Positions 28,871 through 36,647 of a stretch of DNA of 64,000 nt are shown here, piece by piece. Both the position numbers and the translations under genes were made by a program. The notes beneath the pieces were generated by a model. It was not told where the DNA came from, did no database searches, and was given only the letters and a program-made list of their open reading frames with translations. Within the stretch, counting starts at the first letter, position 1. Every line of letters starts with the position of its first letter. This stretch comes from Pseudarthrobacter sp. ATCC 49987. Its GTDB lineage: Bacteria > Actinomycetota > Actinomycetes > Actinomycetales > Micrococcaceae. The stretch spans positions 1,798,001 through 1,862,000 of the forward strand of contig NZ_JAABNS010000001.1 of the NCBI RefSeq assembly GCF_009928425.1, given 5' to 3'.

Positions 28871-29017
28871 CTAGATGGTGGACTGCATCCGGGCACCTGC
28901 CTCGAGGGAAGCCGCCACGGCGAGGACTACGAGTTCCGGTGCTTTTGAGGAATTCAGCACGTTGATCGGGGTGTTCTCGAACTTGAACTCAGTCGAGGCA
29001 TCATCGTCGAATGCCGC
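28871..29017 (-). pseudogene. Possible 3' remnant of an unidentified gene
   Basis: On the minus strand, the stretch ending at the TAG (28871-28873) encodes about 48 residues with coding-like codon choice and ordinary protein composition (AAFDDDASTEFKFEN; APELVVLAVAASLEAGA). Upstream, the frame runs straight into the palindromic repeats, where it becomes Cys/His/Trp-rich and implausible. This looks like the C-terminal end of a lost gene whose 5' boundary coincides with an element at 29018. I do not recognise the family. Confidence 0.35.
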
Positions 29018-29098
29018 CGGACATGCTCCCCCGTAGGGAATGCGAAAGGACATAGTGGCCACATGTCCGACGTCGGGAGCCGGAACTGGACATGTCCC
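29018..29098. repeat. Palindromic GGRCATG element, copy 4
   Basis: This is a single 81-bp copy with left box GGACATG at 29019, a core beginning GGACATA at 29048 and ending ATGTCC at 29068, and right box GGACATGTCCC at 29088-29098. The box offsets (29 and 40 bases) equal those of the tandem array and the 50-kb copy. The outer boxes and core share the centre 29058. Confidence 0.85.
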
Positions 29099-29162
29099 CT
29101 CGCCGCGACCAGCCGGCGGCCGGGCATGCTCCCCCGGCGCGGCACGGAACCACCAGCAGCTC

Positions 29163-29243
29163 TGGGCATGTCCCGCCCCAGGCCCGAAGGTTGGACATAG
29201 AGCCCACATGTTCAATGGCAGCACCCACCACTGGGCATGCCCC
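29163..29243. repeat. Palindromic GGRCATG element, copy 5, with duplicated right box
   Basis: The left box is GGGCATGTCCC at 29164, the core runs from GGACATA at 29193 to ATGTTC at 29213, and the right box GGGCATGCCCC starts at 29233. The symmetry centre is 29203. The right-box region is duplicated 33 bases downstream: a 21-base direct repeat starting CAGCACCCACC occupies 29219-29239 and 29252-29272. Another GGGCATG box lies at 29295. Confidence 0.82.
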
Positions 29244-29273
29244 CCTGGGCACAGCACCCACCACTGGGCATGT

Positions 29274-29297
29274 CCCCGTGGGCCTAAACCCACGGGG
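29274..29297. terminator. Perfect 9-bp hairpin in the repeat region
   Basis: CCCCGTGGG (29274-29282) and CCCACGGGG (29289-29297) form a perfect stem with loop CCTAAA. It lies between palindromic boxes, downstream of rpsA on the minus strand. Terminator function is possible, but it may simply be part of the repeat family. Confidence 0.45.
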
Positions 29298-29315
29298 CAT
29301 GTCCCACAACGCAAA

Positions 29316-29341
29316 GTGGCCGCCCCCACAGGGACGGCCAC
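29316..29341 (-). terminator. rpsA terminator candidate
   Basis: On the minus strand, GTGGCCG and CGGCCAC form a perfect 7-bp stem with a 12-base loop, followed by TTTGCGTT. It is about 70 bases past the rpsA stop and is the best intrinsic-terminator candidate for that gene, with a short T-run. Confidence 0.55.
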
Positions 29342-29367
29342 CTTGACGGTGCTACTTCAAGCTACGA

Positions 29368-29412
29368 ACTGCCAAGCCCCGGGGATCGTACTCCCCGGGA
29401 ACCAGTGGCAGT
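29368..29412 (-). terminator. Long two-part hairpin reaching into the rpsA stop codon
   Basis: The inner stem pairs CCCGGGGA (29378-29385) with TCCCCGGG (29392-29399), perfect over 8 bp with a 6-base loop. An outer stem pairs ACTGCCA (29368-29374) with TGGCAGT (29406-29412). The outer arm ends at the last base of the rpsA TAA. There is no T-run, so 3'-end protection or termination assistance are both possible. Confidence 0.55.
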
Positions 29413-30893
29413 TAGTTGCCGGTCAGCTTCTCGCGCAGTGCTGCAAGAGCCTCGTCTGAAGCGAGCGTGCCGCCACCGGTGGTGGACTCGGCTGCAGCCG
29501 GCTCGGAGGAGTAGCTGGTGGTGCCGGAGTCGCTCTCACCGGACGTTGCAGCTGCAGCGTCGTCGGCAGCGTGCTGGGCAACCTGCTTCTTGTGGGCTTC
29601 CCAGCGGGTCTGGGCGTCAGCGTACTGCTGCTCCCAGGCGGCGCGCTGCGTCTCGTAGCCTTCAAGCCACTCGTTGGACTCCGGATCGAAGCCCTCCGGG
29701 TACTTGTAGTTGCCCTCTTCGTCGTACTCAGCGGCCATGCCGTAGAGAGCCGGGTCGAATTCGGTGGACTCGGCGTCGACGCCCTCGTTGGCCTGCTTGA
29801 GGGACAGCGAGATGCGGCGGCGTTCGAGGTCGATGTCGATGACCTTGACGAACAGCTCGTCACCAACGGAGACAACCTGCTCGGCCAGCTCAACGTGGCG
29901 CACGGCGAGCTCGGAGATGTGGACCAGGCCTTCGATGCCGTCTTCAACGCGAACGAACGCGCCGAACGGAACCAGCTTGGTGACCTTACCCGGAACAACC
30001 TGCCCGAGGGCGTGGGTGCGGGCGAAGGTCTGCCACGGATCTTCCTGCGTAGCCTTGAGCGACAGGGACACACGCTCGCGGTCCAGGTCGACCTCGAGGA
30101 CCTCGACGGTGACTTCCTGGCCAACTTCGACAACCTCGGACGGGTGGTCGATGTGCTTCCAGGACAGCTCGGAAACGTGAACGAGGCCGTCTACGCCGCC
30201 CAGGTCCACGAAGGCACCAAAGTTGACGATGGAGGAAACGACGCCGGGACGAACCTGGCCCTTTTCCAGCTTGTTGAGGAACGTGGAGCGGACCTCGGAC
30301 TGGGTCTGCTCGAGCCATGCACGGCGGGACAGCACAACGTTGTTGCGGTTCTTGTCCAGCTCGATGATTTTGGCTTCGATCTTCTGACCGATGTACGGAG
30401 CAAGGTCGCGCACACGCCGCATCTCGACGAGGGATGCGGGCAGGAAGCCGCGCAGACCGATGTCGAGGATAAGACCACCCTTGACAACCTCGATGACGGT
30501 ACCGGTGACGACACCGTCTTCTTCCTTGACCTTCTCGATGTCGCCCCAGGCACGCTCGTACTGAGCGCGCTTCTTGGAGAGGATCAGGCGGCCTTCTTTG
30601 TCTTCCTTGGTGAGCACCAGGGCTTCGACGAGATCGCCAACGGAGACGACGTCTCCGGGATCAACGTCGTGCTTGATGGACAGCTCGCGGGAGGGAATGA
30701 CACCTTCGGTCTTGTAACCGATGTCGAGCAGAACTTCGTCGCGGTCGACCTTGACGACGGTACCTTCGACGAGGTCTCCGTCGTTGAAGTACTTGATGGT
30801 GGCGTCGACTGCTGCGAGGAAGTCCTCAGCGGTACCGATGTCGTTAATAGCGACTACGGGGGTACCGGGCTTCTCGGTGGAGGTGATGGTCAT
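29412..30893 (-). CDS. rpsA: 30S ribosomal protein S1
   Basis: The 493-residue S1 has four S1/OB-fold RNA-binding repeats (near 37-106, 120-188, 208-276 and 293-362) and an acidic, disordered C-terminal tail rich in Ala, Ser and Thr. S1 recruits mRNA to the 30S subunit. Four repeats and this length are usual for actinobacteria, against six in E. coli. The ATG is preceded by GGAG about 10 bases upstream. A promoter-like pair and a hairpin lie in the 210-base leader region. Confidence 0.97.
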   Translation of the reverse strand: MTITSTEKPGTPVVAINDIGTAEDFLAAVDATIKYFNDGDLVEGTVVKVDRDEVLLDIGYKTEGVIPSRELSIKHDVDPGDVVSVGDLVEALVLTKEDKEGRLILSKKRAQYERAWGDIEKVKEEDGVVTGTVIEVVKGGLILDIGLRGFLPASLVEMRRVRDLAPYIGQKIEAKIIELDKNRNNVVLSRRAWLEQTQSEVRSTFLNKLEKGQVRPGVVSSIVNFGAFVDLGGVDGLVHVSELSWKHIDHPSEVVEVGQEVTVEVLEVDLDRERVSLSLKATQEDPWQTFARTHALGQVVPGKVTKLVPFGAFVRVEDGIEGLVHISELAVRHVELAEQVVSVGDELFVKVIDIDLERRRISLSLKQANEGVDAESTEFDPALYGMAAEYDEEGNYKYPEGFDPESNEWLEGYETQRAAWEQQYADAQTRWEAHKKQVAQHAADDAAAATSGESDSGTTSYSSEPAAAESTTGGGTLASDEALAALREKLTGN

Positions 30894-30944
30894 GTAGTAG
30901 GGGCTCCGTTGTGGATAGTTAGTCGGTCAGGCGAACCGCTGCGT

Positions 30945-30961
30945 CCGGGTCGGCGACCCGG
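30945..30961 (-). promoter_or_regulatory. rpsA leader hairpin
   Basis: CCGGGTC (30945-30951) and GACCCGG (30955-30961) form a perfect 7-bp stem with a GGC loop in the presumed rpsA 5' leader, about 52 bases before the ATG. S1 autoregulates through its leader in other bacteria; here that is only a suggestion. Confidence 0.4.
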
Positions 30962-31036
30962 GCACAGAACACGGCATATCGCCGGGTCATCCTGATTTGT
31001 GGATTGAAGATGCGCGCACGTAGTACACGCCCGTTT

Positions 31037-31066
31037 AGTCTAGTCGTATACGGCAACGCCGGTCAA
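31037..31066 (-). promoter_or_regulatory. Putative rpsA promoter
   Basis: On the minus strand, TTGACC (31066-31061) and TAGACT (31042-31037) are separated by 18 bases. The -35 matches 5 of 6 and the -10 matches 4 of 6 consensus positions. It is placed about 145 bases ahead of rpsA, in the gap after eis. Confidence 0.55.
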
Positions 31067-31103
31067 AGCGCAACGGGACCGCGCAACTGGACGGCGGAGG
31101 CCA

Positions 31104-32393
31104 CTAAAAATGCGTCAGGCAGTGCGCTGCGCGTTCGACGGCGAACATGAGTCGCGCTGTCCGCGCGGCCCCGGGAGTGTGCTCGGCGATCCGGCCGGCG
31201 GCCGTCAGCGTCACCGGGCAGACAGCGCCCAGATAGATGGATCCCAGTTCCGCGGCGTCGAGGGTAAGGTCCGGTTCGGCGCCTTCCGGAGCAGCCGCAA
31301 CCCGCGCTTCGCCGGCGCTCACGCCCAGGGTGAACGTGCCGGCCGCGAAGCCCAGGGTATCGGTGACGCGCAGGACCAGGCTGCCGTCCGCTGCATAGCG
31401 TCGCGCACCCAGGGCCTTAACTGTGTCCAGGATCCGGAGCCAGAGCATGTCCCCGTTCTCGGAGGACTCGATGCAGCGCGGATCCTCCAGGGCCCACGTC
31501 AGCGGATCGTCCACGGGGGCTTCGGCCCATGTGACCCGCTGGACGAGGTCGAGGCTGCCGAGGAACTGCCACAGCTCCAGGTAGCCGGACTCGGTGGCCG
31601 CCACGAGGTCGATGACGTCCATGGTGTGGGGCTTGGTGTCCCAGCCGGAGAACTTGTAGGCGACATAGCCGTCCACCACGCCGTCGGCGTCGTAGTGCAG
31701 GGCGCAGCGGATCGACTCGTCCTCCGCGCCGTCCCTGCCGAGGGTTCCCGAACTGCGCTGCCGGTACGCGTCCTGCCGCACGATCGACCCCGGGGTGACC
31801 CGGTGGACGCGGTCGAACACCCCCGGTGCCAGCTCCAGCAGGACCTTCCGGTCAGCGATGTCCACGGTGCCGGTCGGATTGTGCCGGAGCCGGAAGCGCG
31901 GGCCGGTGTCGACCTTGATGCTGCGCTCAAACGTCGCGACGCCGAAGCCGAACCGCCCGTAGATGGCGGCCTCCGACGCCGTCAGGGCAGCGATCGCCAG
32001 GCCGTCGGCTTTCGACGCGGCCAGGTCCTCTGTCATCATCCGGCGCAGGAGCCCCTGGCGGCGGTGGGTTCCGCGGACGGTCACGGCGGTGATCAGCTGC
32101 GCTTCGAGCTGCCTGCCGTAGCCCACGTTCAGGTCCTTGCGCAGGGTCCCGAAAGTTGCCACGGGAATGTCGGCCGACAGGGAGTGGGCTGCGACGGCAC
32201 CGGCCTGGTAGACCCCGGTCATTTCACGGTTGTCCACGCGGTACGTGGCCATGACCTTGTCCACGAACTCGTCCTTGTGCCGCTCGTCGTAGAACCCGAC
32301 GCCGACACCGCGCAGCCAGGAAACCCCCAGCGCGTAGTCCGGTTCGCCTTTTTCGGCTGCACGGAACCGCCGGAGCTCGTAATTCTCTGCCAT
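31104..32393 (-). CDS. Eis-type GNAT N-acetyltransferase
   Basis: The 429-residue protein has the Eis layout. Its N-terminal GNAT domain carries the acetyl-CoA loop [17 protein letters not shown], and a second GNAT-like region and a SCP2-like C-terminal domain follow. The C-terminus ends in a Phe carboxylate (THF), as in Eis, where the terminal carboxylate is catalytic. Eis proteins acetylate aminoglycosides and protein lysines at several positions. It lies between polA and rpsA on the same strand; a hairpin separates it from polA. Confidence 0.88.
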   Translation of the reverse strand: MAENYELRRFRAAEKGEPDYALGVSWLRGVGVGFYDERHKDEFVDKVMATYRVDNREMTGVYQAGAVAAHSLSADIPVATFGTLRKDLNVGYGRQLEAQLITAVTVRGTHRRQGLLRRMMTEDLAASKADGLAIAALTASEAAIYGRFGFGVATFERSIKVDTGPRFRLRHNPTGTVDIADRKVLLELAPGVFDRVHRVTPGSIVRQDAYRQRSSGTLGRDGAEDESIRCALHYDADGVVDGYVAYKFSGWDTKPHTMDVIDLVAATESGYLELWQFLGSLDLVQRVTWAEAPVDDPLTWALEDPRCIESSENGDMLWLRILDTVKALGARRYAADGSLVLRVTDTLGFAAGTFTLGVSAGEARVAAAPEGAEPDLTLDAAELGSIYLGAVCPVTLTAAGRIAEHTPGAARTARLMFAVERAAHCLTHF

Positions 32394-32422
32394 GTGTTCT
32401 CCCCCTGGAATTCCTGCGGTGC

Positions 32423-32447
32423 CCGGAACCCCTTGGAGGGGCCCCGG
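32423..32447 (-). terminator. polA terminator candidate
   Basis: CCGG-AA-CCCCT pairs with AGGGG-CC-CCGG around a TGG loop (32423-32447), with a symmetric 2x2 internal loop. It sits about 20 bases past the polA stop. No T-run is present. Confidence 0.5.
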
Positions 32448-32467
32448 AGACCGCGCTGAATGGACGG

Positions 32468-35314
32468 CTAGTGCCCTGCCTCGTACCAGCTGGAACCGAT
32501 GCCGATCTGCACGTCCAGCGGAACGGTGAGGCTGGCGGCCGAGCCCATCTGCTCCGTCACGAGCTTCTCCACGGCCTCACGCTCGCCAGGGGCCACTTCG
32601 AGGACCAGTTCATCATGGACCTGGAGCAGCATCCGGGATTTCAGGCCCTGTTCGGCCAGCGCGCCGGAGACGCCCAGCATGGCGCGCTTGATGATGTCCG
32701 CGGCCGAGCCCTGGATGGGCGAGTTCAAGGCCACCCGTTCGGCAATTTCGCGAAGCTGGCGGTCGGTGCTGGTCAGGTCCGGCAGGTAGCGGCGCCGCCC
32801 TTCGATGGTGGCGGTGTAGCCGTCGATCCGGGCCTGCTCCACAACGCCGCGGAGGTAGTCGCGGACCGCCCCGAAACGCTCGAAGTACTCCTTCATGAGC
32901 GTCCGGGCCTCGTCCACGGAGATCTCCAGCTGCTTGGACAGTCCGAACGACGTCAGCCCGTAGGCCAGGCCGTAGGACATGGCCTTGACCTTGGACCGCA
33001 TCGCGCTGGTGACCTCGGCCGGGGGCACATGGAAGATGTGCGAGCCGACGTAGCGGTGCAGGTCCTCGCCCTCCTTGTAGGCCTGGATCAGCCCGGGGTC
33101 GCCGGAAAGGTGGGCCATGATCCGCATTTCGATCTGCGAATAGTCGGCGGACAGCATGCAGTCGTAGCCGTCGCTCACGACGAAGATGCTCCGCACGCGG
33201 CGGCCTTCCTCGCTGCGGACCGGGATGTTCTGCAGGTTCGGGTTGTTGGAGGAGATCCGCCCGGTGGCGGCCACGTTCTGGGCGTAGGTGGTGTGGATCC
33301 GGCCGTCCTCGGCCACGGACTTCTTCAACGATTCGACCATCTGCCGCAGCTTCGCGGATTCCCGGTGGGCCATGAGCTGGACCAGGAATTCGTGGCCGGT
33401 CTTTTCCAGCAGGTTCTTCAGCGAGGCGGCGTCGGTGGTGTAGCCGGACTTGATCTTCTTGGTCTTGGGCAGGCCCAGTTCCTCGAACAGCACCGTCTGC
33501 AGCTGCTTGGGCGAGCCGAGGTTCACCTCGTGCCCGATCGCGGCGAACGCCAGCTCCTGGGCGTTGTCGATCACCTTGGCCAGGTCCGCGAGCTGCTCGT
33601 TCATCCGGTCCATGGACACGGCGATGCCGTCAAGTTCCATCCGGGCCAGCACCCGGCTGACCGGCAGTTCCAGGCTGGTCAGCAGCTCCTGCGCCTGCCG
33701 GACCCTCAGCTCCGTTTCGAAGTGGTGGCTCAAGGCGAACACGACGGCGGCCTGCTGCACGAGCGCGCCGGTTGCGGCGCCGTCGTCCTCTCCCCCGAAG
33801 GCGAGCTCCAGTTGTCCGGTTTTAGCGGCCTCCGTGGAAACCGTCATCTTGAGGTGGTGCTGCGCGAGCTCGGCGAGTTCGTAGCTGCGGCGGTCCGGCT
33901 GGATCAGGTAGCCGGAAATCGAGGTGTCGTCCACGACGCCGTCCAGCCCGAGGCCACGGGCGGTAAAGGCCTTCAGCGCGGCCTTGAAGCCGTGTGTGAC
34001 CTTGGCTGCCTCCGGATCCAGCAGCCAGCCGGCCAGCACGGACTCGGCCGCGGCGTCGAGCGCCGTGAGATCGATGTAGGCCGCAGAATCCTTGCGGAGC
34101 ACGGCGATGGCCGGGGCGTCGTCGACGATGCGGCCCGGCGCGAAGTCGACGGCGAGGGCGGAGCGGTGGCCCTTGCCGGCATCGAAGAACGCCTTGAGCT
34201 CCGCCGCGTCACTGAGGGTGGAGAATTCCGGGACTTCGATGCTGTCCTGCTCGGCGTCCTCGGCTTCGTTGCCGTAGAGGGCGAACAGCCTGGTGCGGAG
34301 GGTCTTGAACTCCAGCCGGTCAAAGATCTCCTCGATCGCATCGTGGTCCGGGCGGGGCTCCTCCAGCTCCTTGAGCGAGACGGGCAGTTCCAGGTCGGTC
34401 AGGAGGCGGTTCAGCCGGCGGTTCCGCTTGACGGACTCGATGTGCTCCCGGAGGGCGTCGCCCACCTTGCCGCCGATCGAGTCGAGGTTCGCCAGGATTC
34501 CTTCGAGGCCGCCGTACAGGTTGATCCACTTGGCCGCGGTTTTGGGCCCGACGCCGGGGACACCGGGAAGGTTGTCGGCCGACTCCCCGACCAGGGCGGC
34601 GAGGTCCGAATACTGCGGGGGCGTGACGAAGTACTTGGCCTCGATGGCCTCGGCGTCCATCCGCGGGATATTGCTCACTCCGGTCTTCGGGTAGAGCACG
34701 AAGACGTTGTCCGTGATGAGCTGGAAGGTGTCGCGGTCGCCGGAGACGAGCAGCACTTCGTAGCCCGCGGCCTCGCCCTGGGCGGCCAGCGTGGCCAGAA
34801 CGTCGTCAGCTTCGAAGCCGGGCATGCTGATGGTCTTGATGCCCCAGGCCGTCATGACCTTCTCGATCAGGTCGATCTGCCCGCTGAACTCCCGGGGCGT
34901 CTCGTTCCGGCCGCCCTTGTAGCCGTCGTATTCGGCCTTGCGGAACGTCGTGTCGTCGGAGACGTCGAACGCCACGGCAACGTGCGTGGGCTTCTGCTCT
35001 TTGATCAGGTTGATCAGCATGGAGGTGAAGCCGTGGACGGCGTTGGTGTGCTGGCCCGTCGACGTGGCGAAATTCTCGGCCGGCAGCGCATAAAAGGCCC
35101 GGAAGGCCATTGAGTGGCCGTCGAGGACCAGCAGCCGGGGCTGGTCGGTGATGGGCACCACCGGGGCCTCTGTGGCGGAGACCTCCGCAATGGCGCGGCG
35201 GGTCTTCCTGGCGGGCTCGGCGACGAGGACGGAGGCAGTGCCGGGGGCAGGTGCCGGGTCTGCCGCGGTGTCTGCCGAAAGGGGGGAAGGGGCCGGTTTG
35301 GTAGTTTCGCTCAC
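32468..35314 (-). CDS. polA: DNA polymerase I
   Basis: The start is set at the GTG at 35314 (VSETTKPAP), giving 948 residues. The longer frame from 35350 would overlap the divergent thioesterase start. A proline/alanine-rich leader of about 55 residues is followed by the 5'-nuclease domain (LLVLDGHSMAFRAFYALP). A 3'-5' exonuclease-like domain follows, then the family A polymerase with motif A SADYSQIEMRIMAHLSGD, motif B region AYGLTSFGLSKQL and motif C LLQVHDELVLE. The exonuclease-like segment reads ALAVDFAPG where active enzymes have an Asp-x-Glu pair, so proofreading is probably absent. Confidence 0.95.
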   Translation of the reverse strand: MSETTKPAPSPLSADTAADPAPAPGTASVLVAEPARKTRRAIAEVSATEAPVVPITDQPRLLVLDGHSMAFRAFYALPAENFATSTGQHTNAVHGFTSMLINLIKEQKPTHVAVAFDVSDDTTFRKAEYDGYKGGRNETPREFSGQIDLIEKVMTAWGIKTISMPGFEADDVLATLAAQGEAAGYEVLLVSGDRDTFQLITDNVFVLYPKTGVSNIPRMDAEAIEAKYFVTPPQYSDLAALVGESADNLPGVPGVGPKTAAKWINLYGGLEGILANLDSIGGKVGDALREHIESVKRNRRLNRLLTDLELPVSLKELEEPRPDHDAIEEIFDRLEFKTLRTRLFALYGNEAEDAEQDSIEVPEFSTLSDAAELKAFFDAGKGHRSALAVDFAPGRIVDDAPAIAVLRKDSAAYIDLTALDAAAESVLAGWLLDPEAAKVTHGFKAALKAFTARGLGLDGVVDDTSISGYLIQPDRRSYELAELAQHHLKMTVSTEAAKTGQLELAFGGEDDGAATGALVQQAAVVFALSHHFETELRVRQAQELLTSLELPVSRVLARMELDGIAVSMDRMNEQLADLAKVIDNAQELAFAAIGHEVNLGSPKQLQTVLFEELGLPKTKKIKSGYTTDAASLKNLLEKTGHEFLVQLMAHRESAKLRQMVESLKKSVAEDGRIHTTYAQNVAATGRISSNNPNLQNIPVRSEEGRRVRSIFVVSDGYDCMLSADYSQIEMRIMAHLSGDPGLIQAYKEGEDLHRYVGSHIFHVPPAEVTSAMRSKVKAMSYGLAYGLTSFGLSKQLEISVDEARTLMKEYFERFGAVRDYLRGVVEQARIDGYTATIEGRRRYLPDLTSTDRQLREIAERVALNSPIQGSAADIIKRAMLGVSGALAEQGLKSRMLLQVHDELVLEVAPGEREAVEKLVTEQMGSAASLTVPLDVQIGIGSSWYEAGH

Positions 35315-35333
35315 AGGTGCCAGCCTAGTTCCC

Positions 35334-35798
35334 ATGAAGGACAATTTCACGCCGGGCCCGTACGCGGCCGAACTGGCGGCTGCCGGGGTTCCCGAGGAAA
35401 TGCATGGCTGGCTTGGACACTACGGCGTGGGAGCCCTGGTGGTGAAGATGGGGATCCATTTCCTGGAGATGAGTCCCGAACGCACGGTTGGCACGATGCC
35501 GGTGGAAGGCAACACCCAGGTGGCCGGGATCCTGCACGGCGGCGCCCACGTGGTGCTGGCCGAAACCCTGGGTTCCTTTGCCGCCGGAATGCACGCCGGG
35601 CCCAAGCGCCAGGCCCTGGGAATTGACGTCAGCGCAACGCATCACCGGGCCATCACCGCGGGCACGGTGACCGGCACGTGCACGGCAATCCACCTTGGCC
35701 GCACCCTCACCACACACGAGATCGTCATGACGGACGAGCAGGGCCGCCGGCTGTCAACGGCGCGCATCACCAACCTGATCCGCGACATCGCCGGGTAG
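35334..35798 (+). CDS. PaaI-type hotdog thioesterase
   Basis: The start is at the ATG at 35334 (MKDNFTPGPYAAEL), giving 154 residues; the upstream frame overlaps polA. The hotdog-fold signature GNTQVAGILHGGAHVVLAET contains the HGG motif. The family hydrolyses acyl-CoA thioesters, often aryl-CoAs such as 1,4-dihydroxy-2-naphthoyl- or hydroxyphenylacetyl-CoA. The exact substrate is unknown. Only 19 bases separate its start from the divergent polA GTG, so the promoters must overlap coding sequence. Confidence 0.85.
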   Translation: MKDNFTPGPYAAELAAAGVPEEMHGWLGHYGVGALVVKMGIHFLEMSPERTVGTMPVEGNTQVAGILHGGAHVVLAETLGSFAAGMHAGPKRQALGIDVSATHHRAITAGTVTGTCTAIHLGRTLTTHEIVMTDEQGRRLSTARITNLIRDIAG

Positions 35799-35812
35799 GC
35801 ACCGCACAGGGT

Positions 35813-36364
35813 CTAAGCCGGGCTGCTCCCGAACCGGTACCGCAGCTCCACGATGCCCCGCCCCAGGGTGTGCGACGAAACCAGCTCCAGAGGCGGCGTC
35901 GGTCCGGCCATGGGCAGCACCGCTTTGCCGTTGCCGAGCACCACGGGGATGATCGAAATGATGATCTCGTCGAGCGCGCCCGCGTCCGCGAACTGGGCCG
36001 CAAGGACACCTCCGCCGACGATCCAGACGTTCCGGCCTGCCGCTTCGGCTTTGAGGTCCTCGACGAATTCAACGACGGGCCCCCGGACAAACGTCACGTC
36101 CGCTCCCCGGGGGGCCGAGAGTTCGTGGTGCGTGAAAACCCAGCACGGCGTCGAGGGATACGGCCAGGTGCCGGGTTCGTGCTTCCGCAGCCAGGCGTAG
36201 GTGTCGCCGCCCATCACGATGCAGCCGACGTCGGCCATAAAGGCGTCGTAGCTTTCCTTGCCGCCGGCGAAACCGTCGAACTGGAGCAACCAGTCCAGTT
36301 CGTCATCAGCGGTGGCAATGAATCCGTCCAGCGAGGACGCGACAAAATACTGGAATCCAGGCAT
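35813..36364 (-). CDS. RibD C-terminal/dihydrofolate-reductase-like protein
   Basis: The 183-residue intact member of the RibD_C/YyaP family begins FQYFVASSLDGFIAT. It has the NADPH-binding block VWIVGGGVLAAQFADAGALDEIIISIIPVVLGNG and motif GCIVMGGDTYAW. The family is related to the reductase domain of riboflavin synthesis, but most stand-alone members have no known substrate. It converges on the thioesterase with 14 bases between stops. Two other partial members of the family appear in this window (near 5.0 and 63.05 kb). Confidence 0.85.
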   Translation of the reverse strand: MPGFQYFVASSLDGFIATADDELDWLLQFDGFAGGKESYDAFMADVGCIVMGGDTYAWLRKHEPGTWPYPSTPCWVFTHHELSAPRGADVTFVRGPVVEFVEDLKAEAAGRNVWIVGGGVLAAQFADAGALDEIIISIIPVVLGNGKAVLPMAGPTPPLELVSSHTLGRGIVELRYRFGSSPA

Positions 36365-36425
36365 GGCCCCAGCCTAGCCAATCCCGGACGGGCTGCCCAT
36401 CCTCCGCGCTGCTTCCGGGAACGCG

Positions 36426-36647
36426 CTACTTGCTGAAGTAGGGAATGATCAGGTACAGCCCGAACAGCACGGCGAGGCCGCACAGGCCAAAGCACGCGTA
36501 GGCGAGCGGCCGGACCCACGCCGGCTTCCGTTCACTGACGTCGCCGGCGATGGCCGTGAGACGGACCCCCAGGGCGTACAGGACGACGACGGTCACTGCA
36601 GCGACGAGCGTTGCGCCCGCCACTTGAACCAGTTCCAGCCACTTCAT
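36426..36647 (-). CDS. Small two-helix membrane protein coupled to the phosphate transporter
   Basis: The 73-residue protein has two hydrophobic segments (ATLVAAVTVVVLYALGV and AYACFGLCGLAVLFGLYLII) joined by a charged loop (AGDVSERKPAWVRP). Its ATG overlaps the Pit stop as TAATG, so it is translationally coupled to the transporter. An accessory or stabilising role in phosphate transport is inferred from this coupling alone. Confidence 0.75.
   Translation of the reverse strand: MKWLELVQVAGATLVAAVTVVVLYALGVRLTAIAGDVSERKPAWVRPLAYACFGLCGLAVLFGLYLIIPYFSK

Noticed and set aside
28461..28965. Long frames of 35-residue repeats rich in Trp, Cys and His on both strands
   Set aside because: They are open on both strands because the 105-bp unit is a multiple of three and stop-poor. 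Composition is unlike proteins, and differences between units do not follow codon positions.
32468..35350. polA start at 35350
   Set aside because: It would overlap the divergent thioesterase start. The GTG at 35314 avoids this and leaves a 19-base gap.
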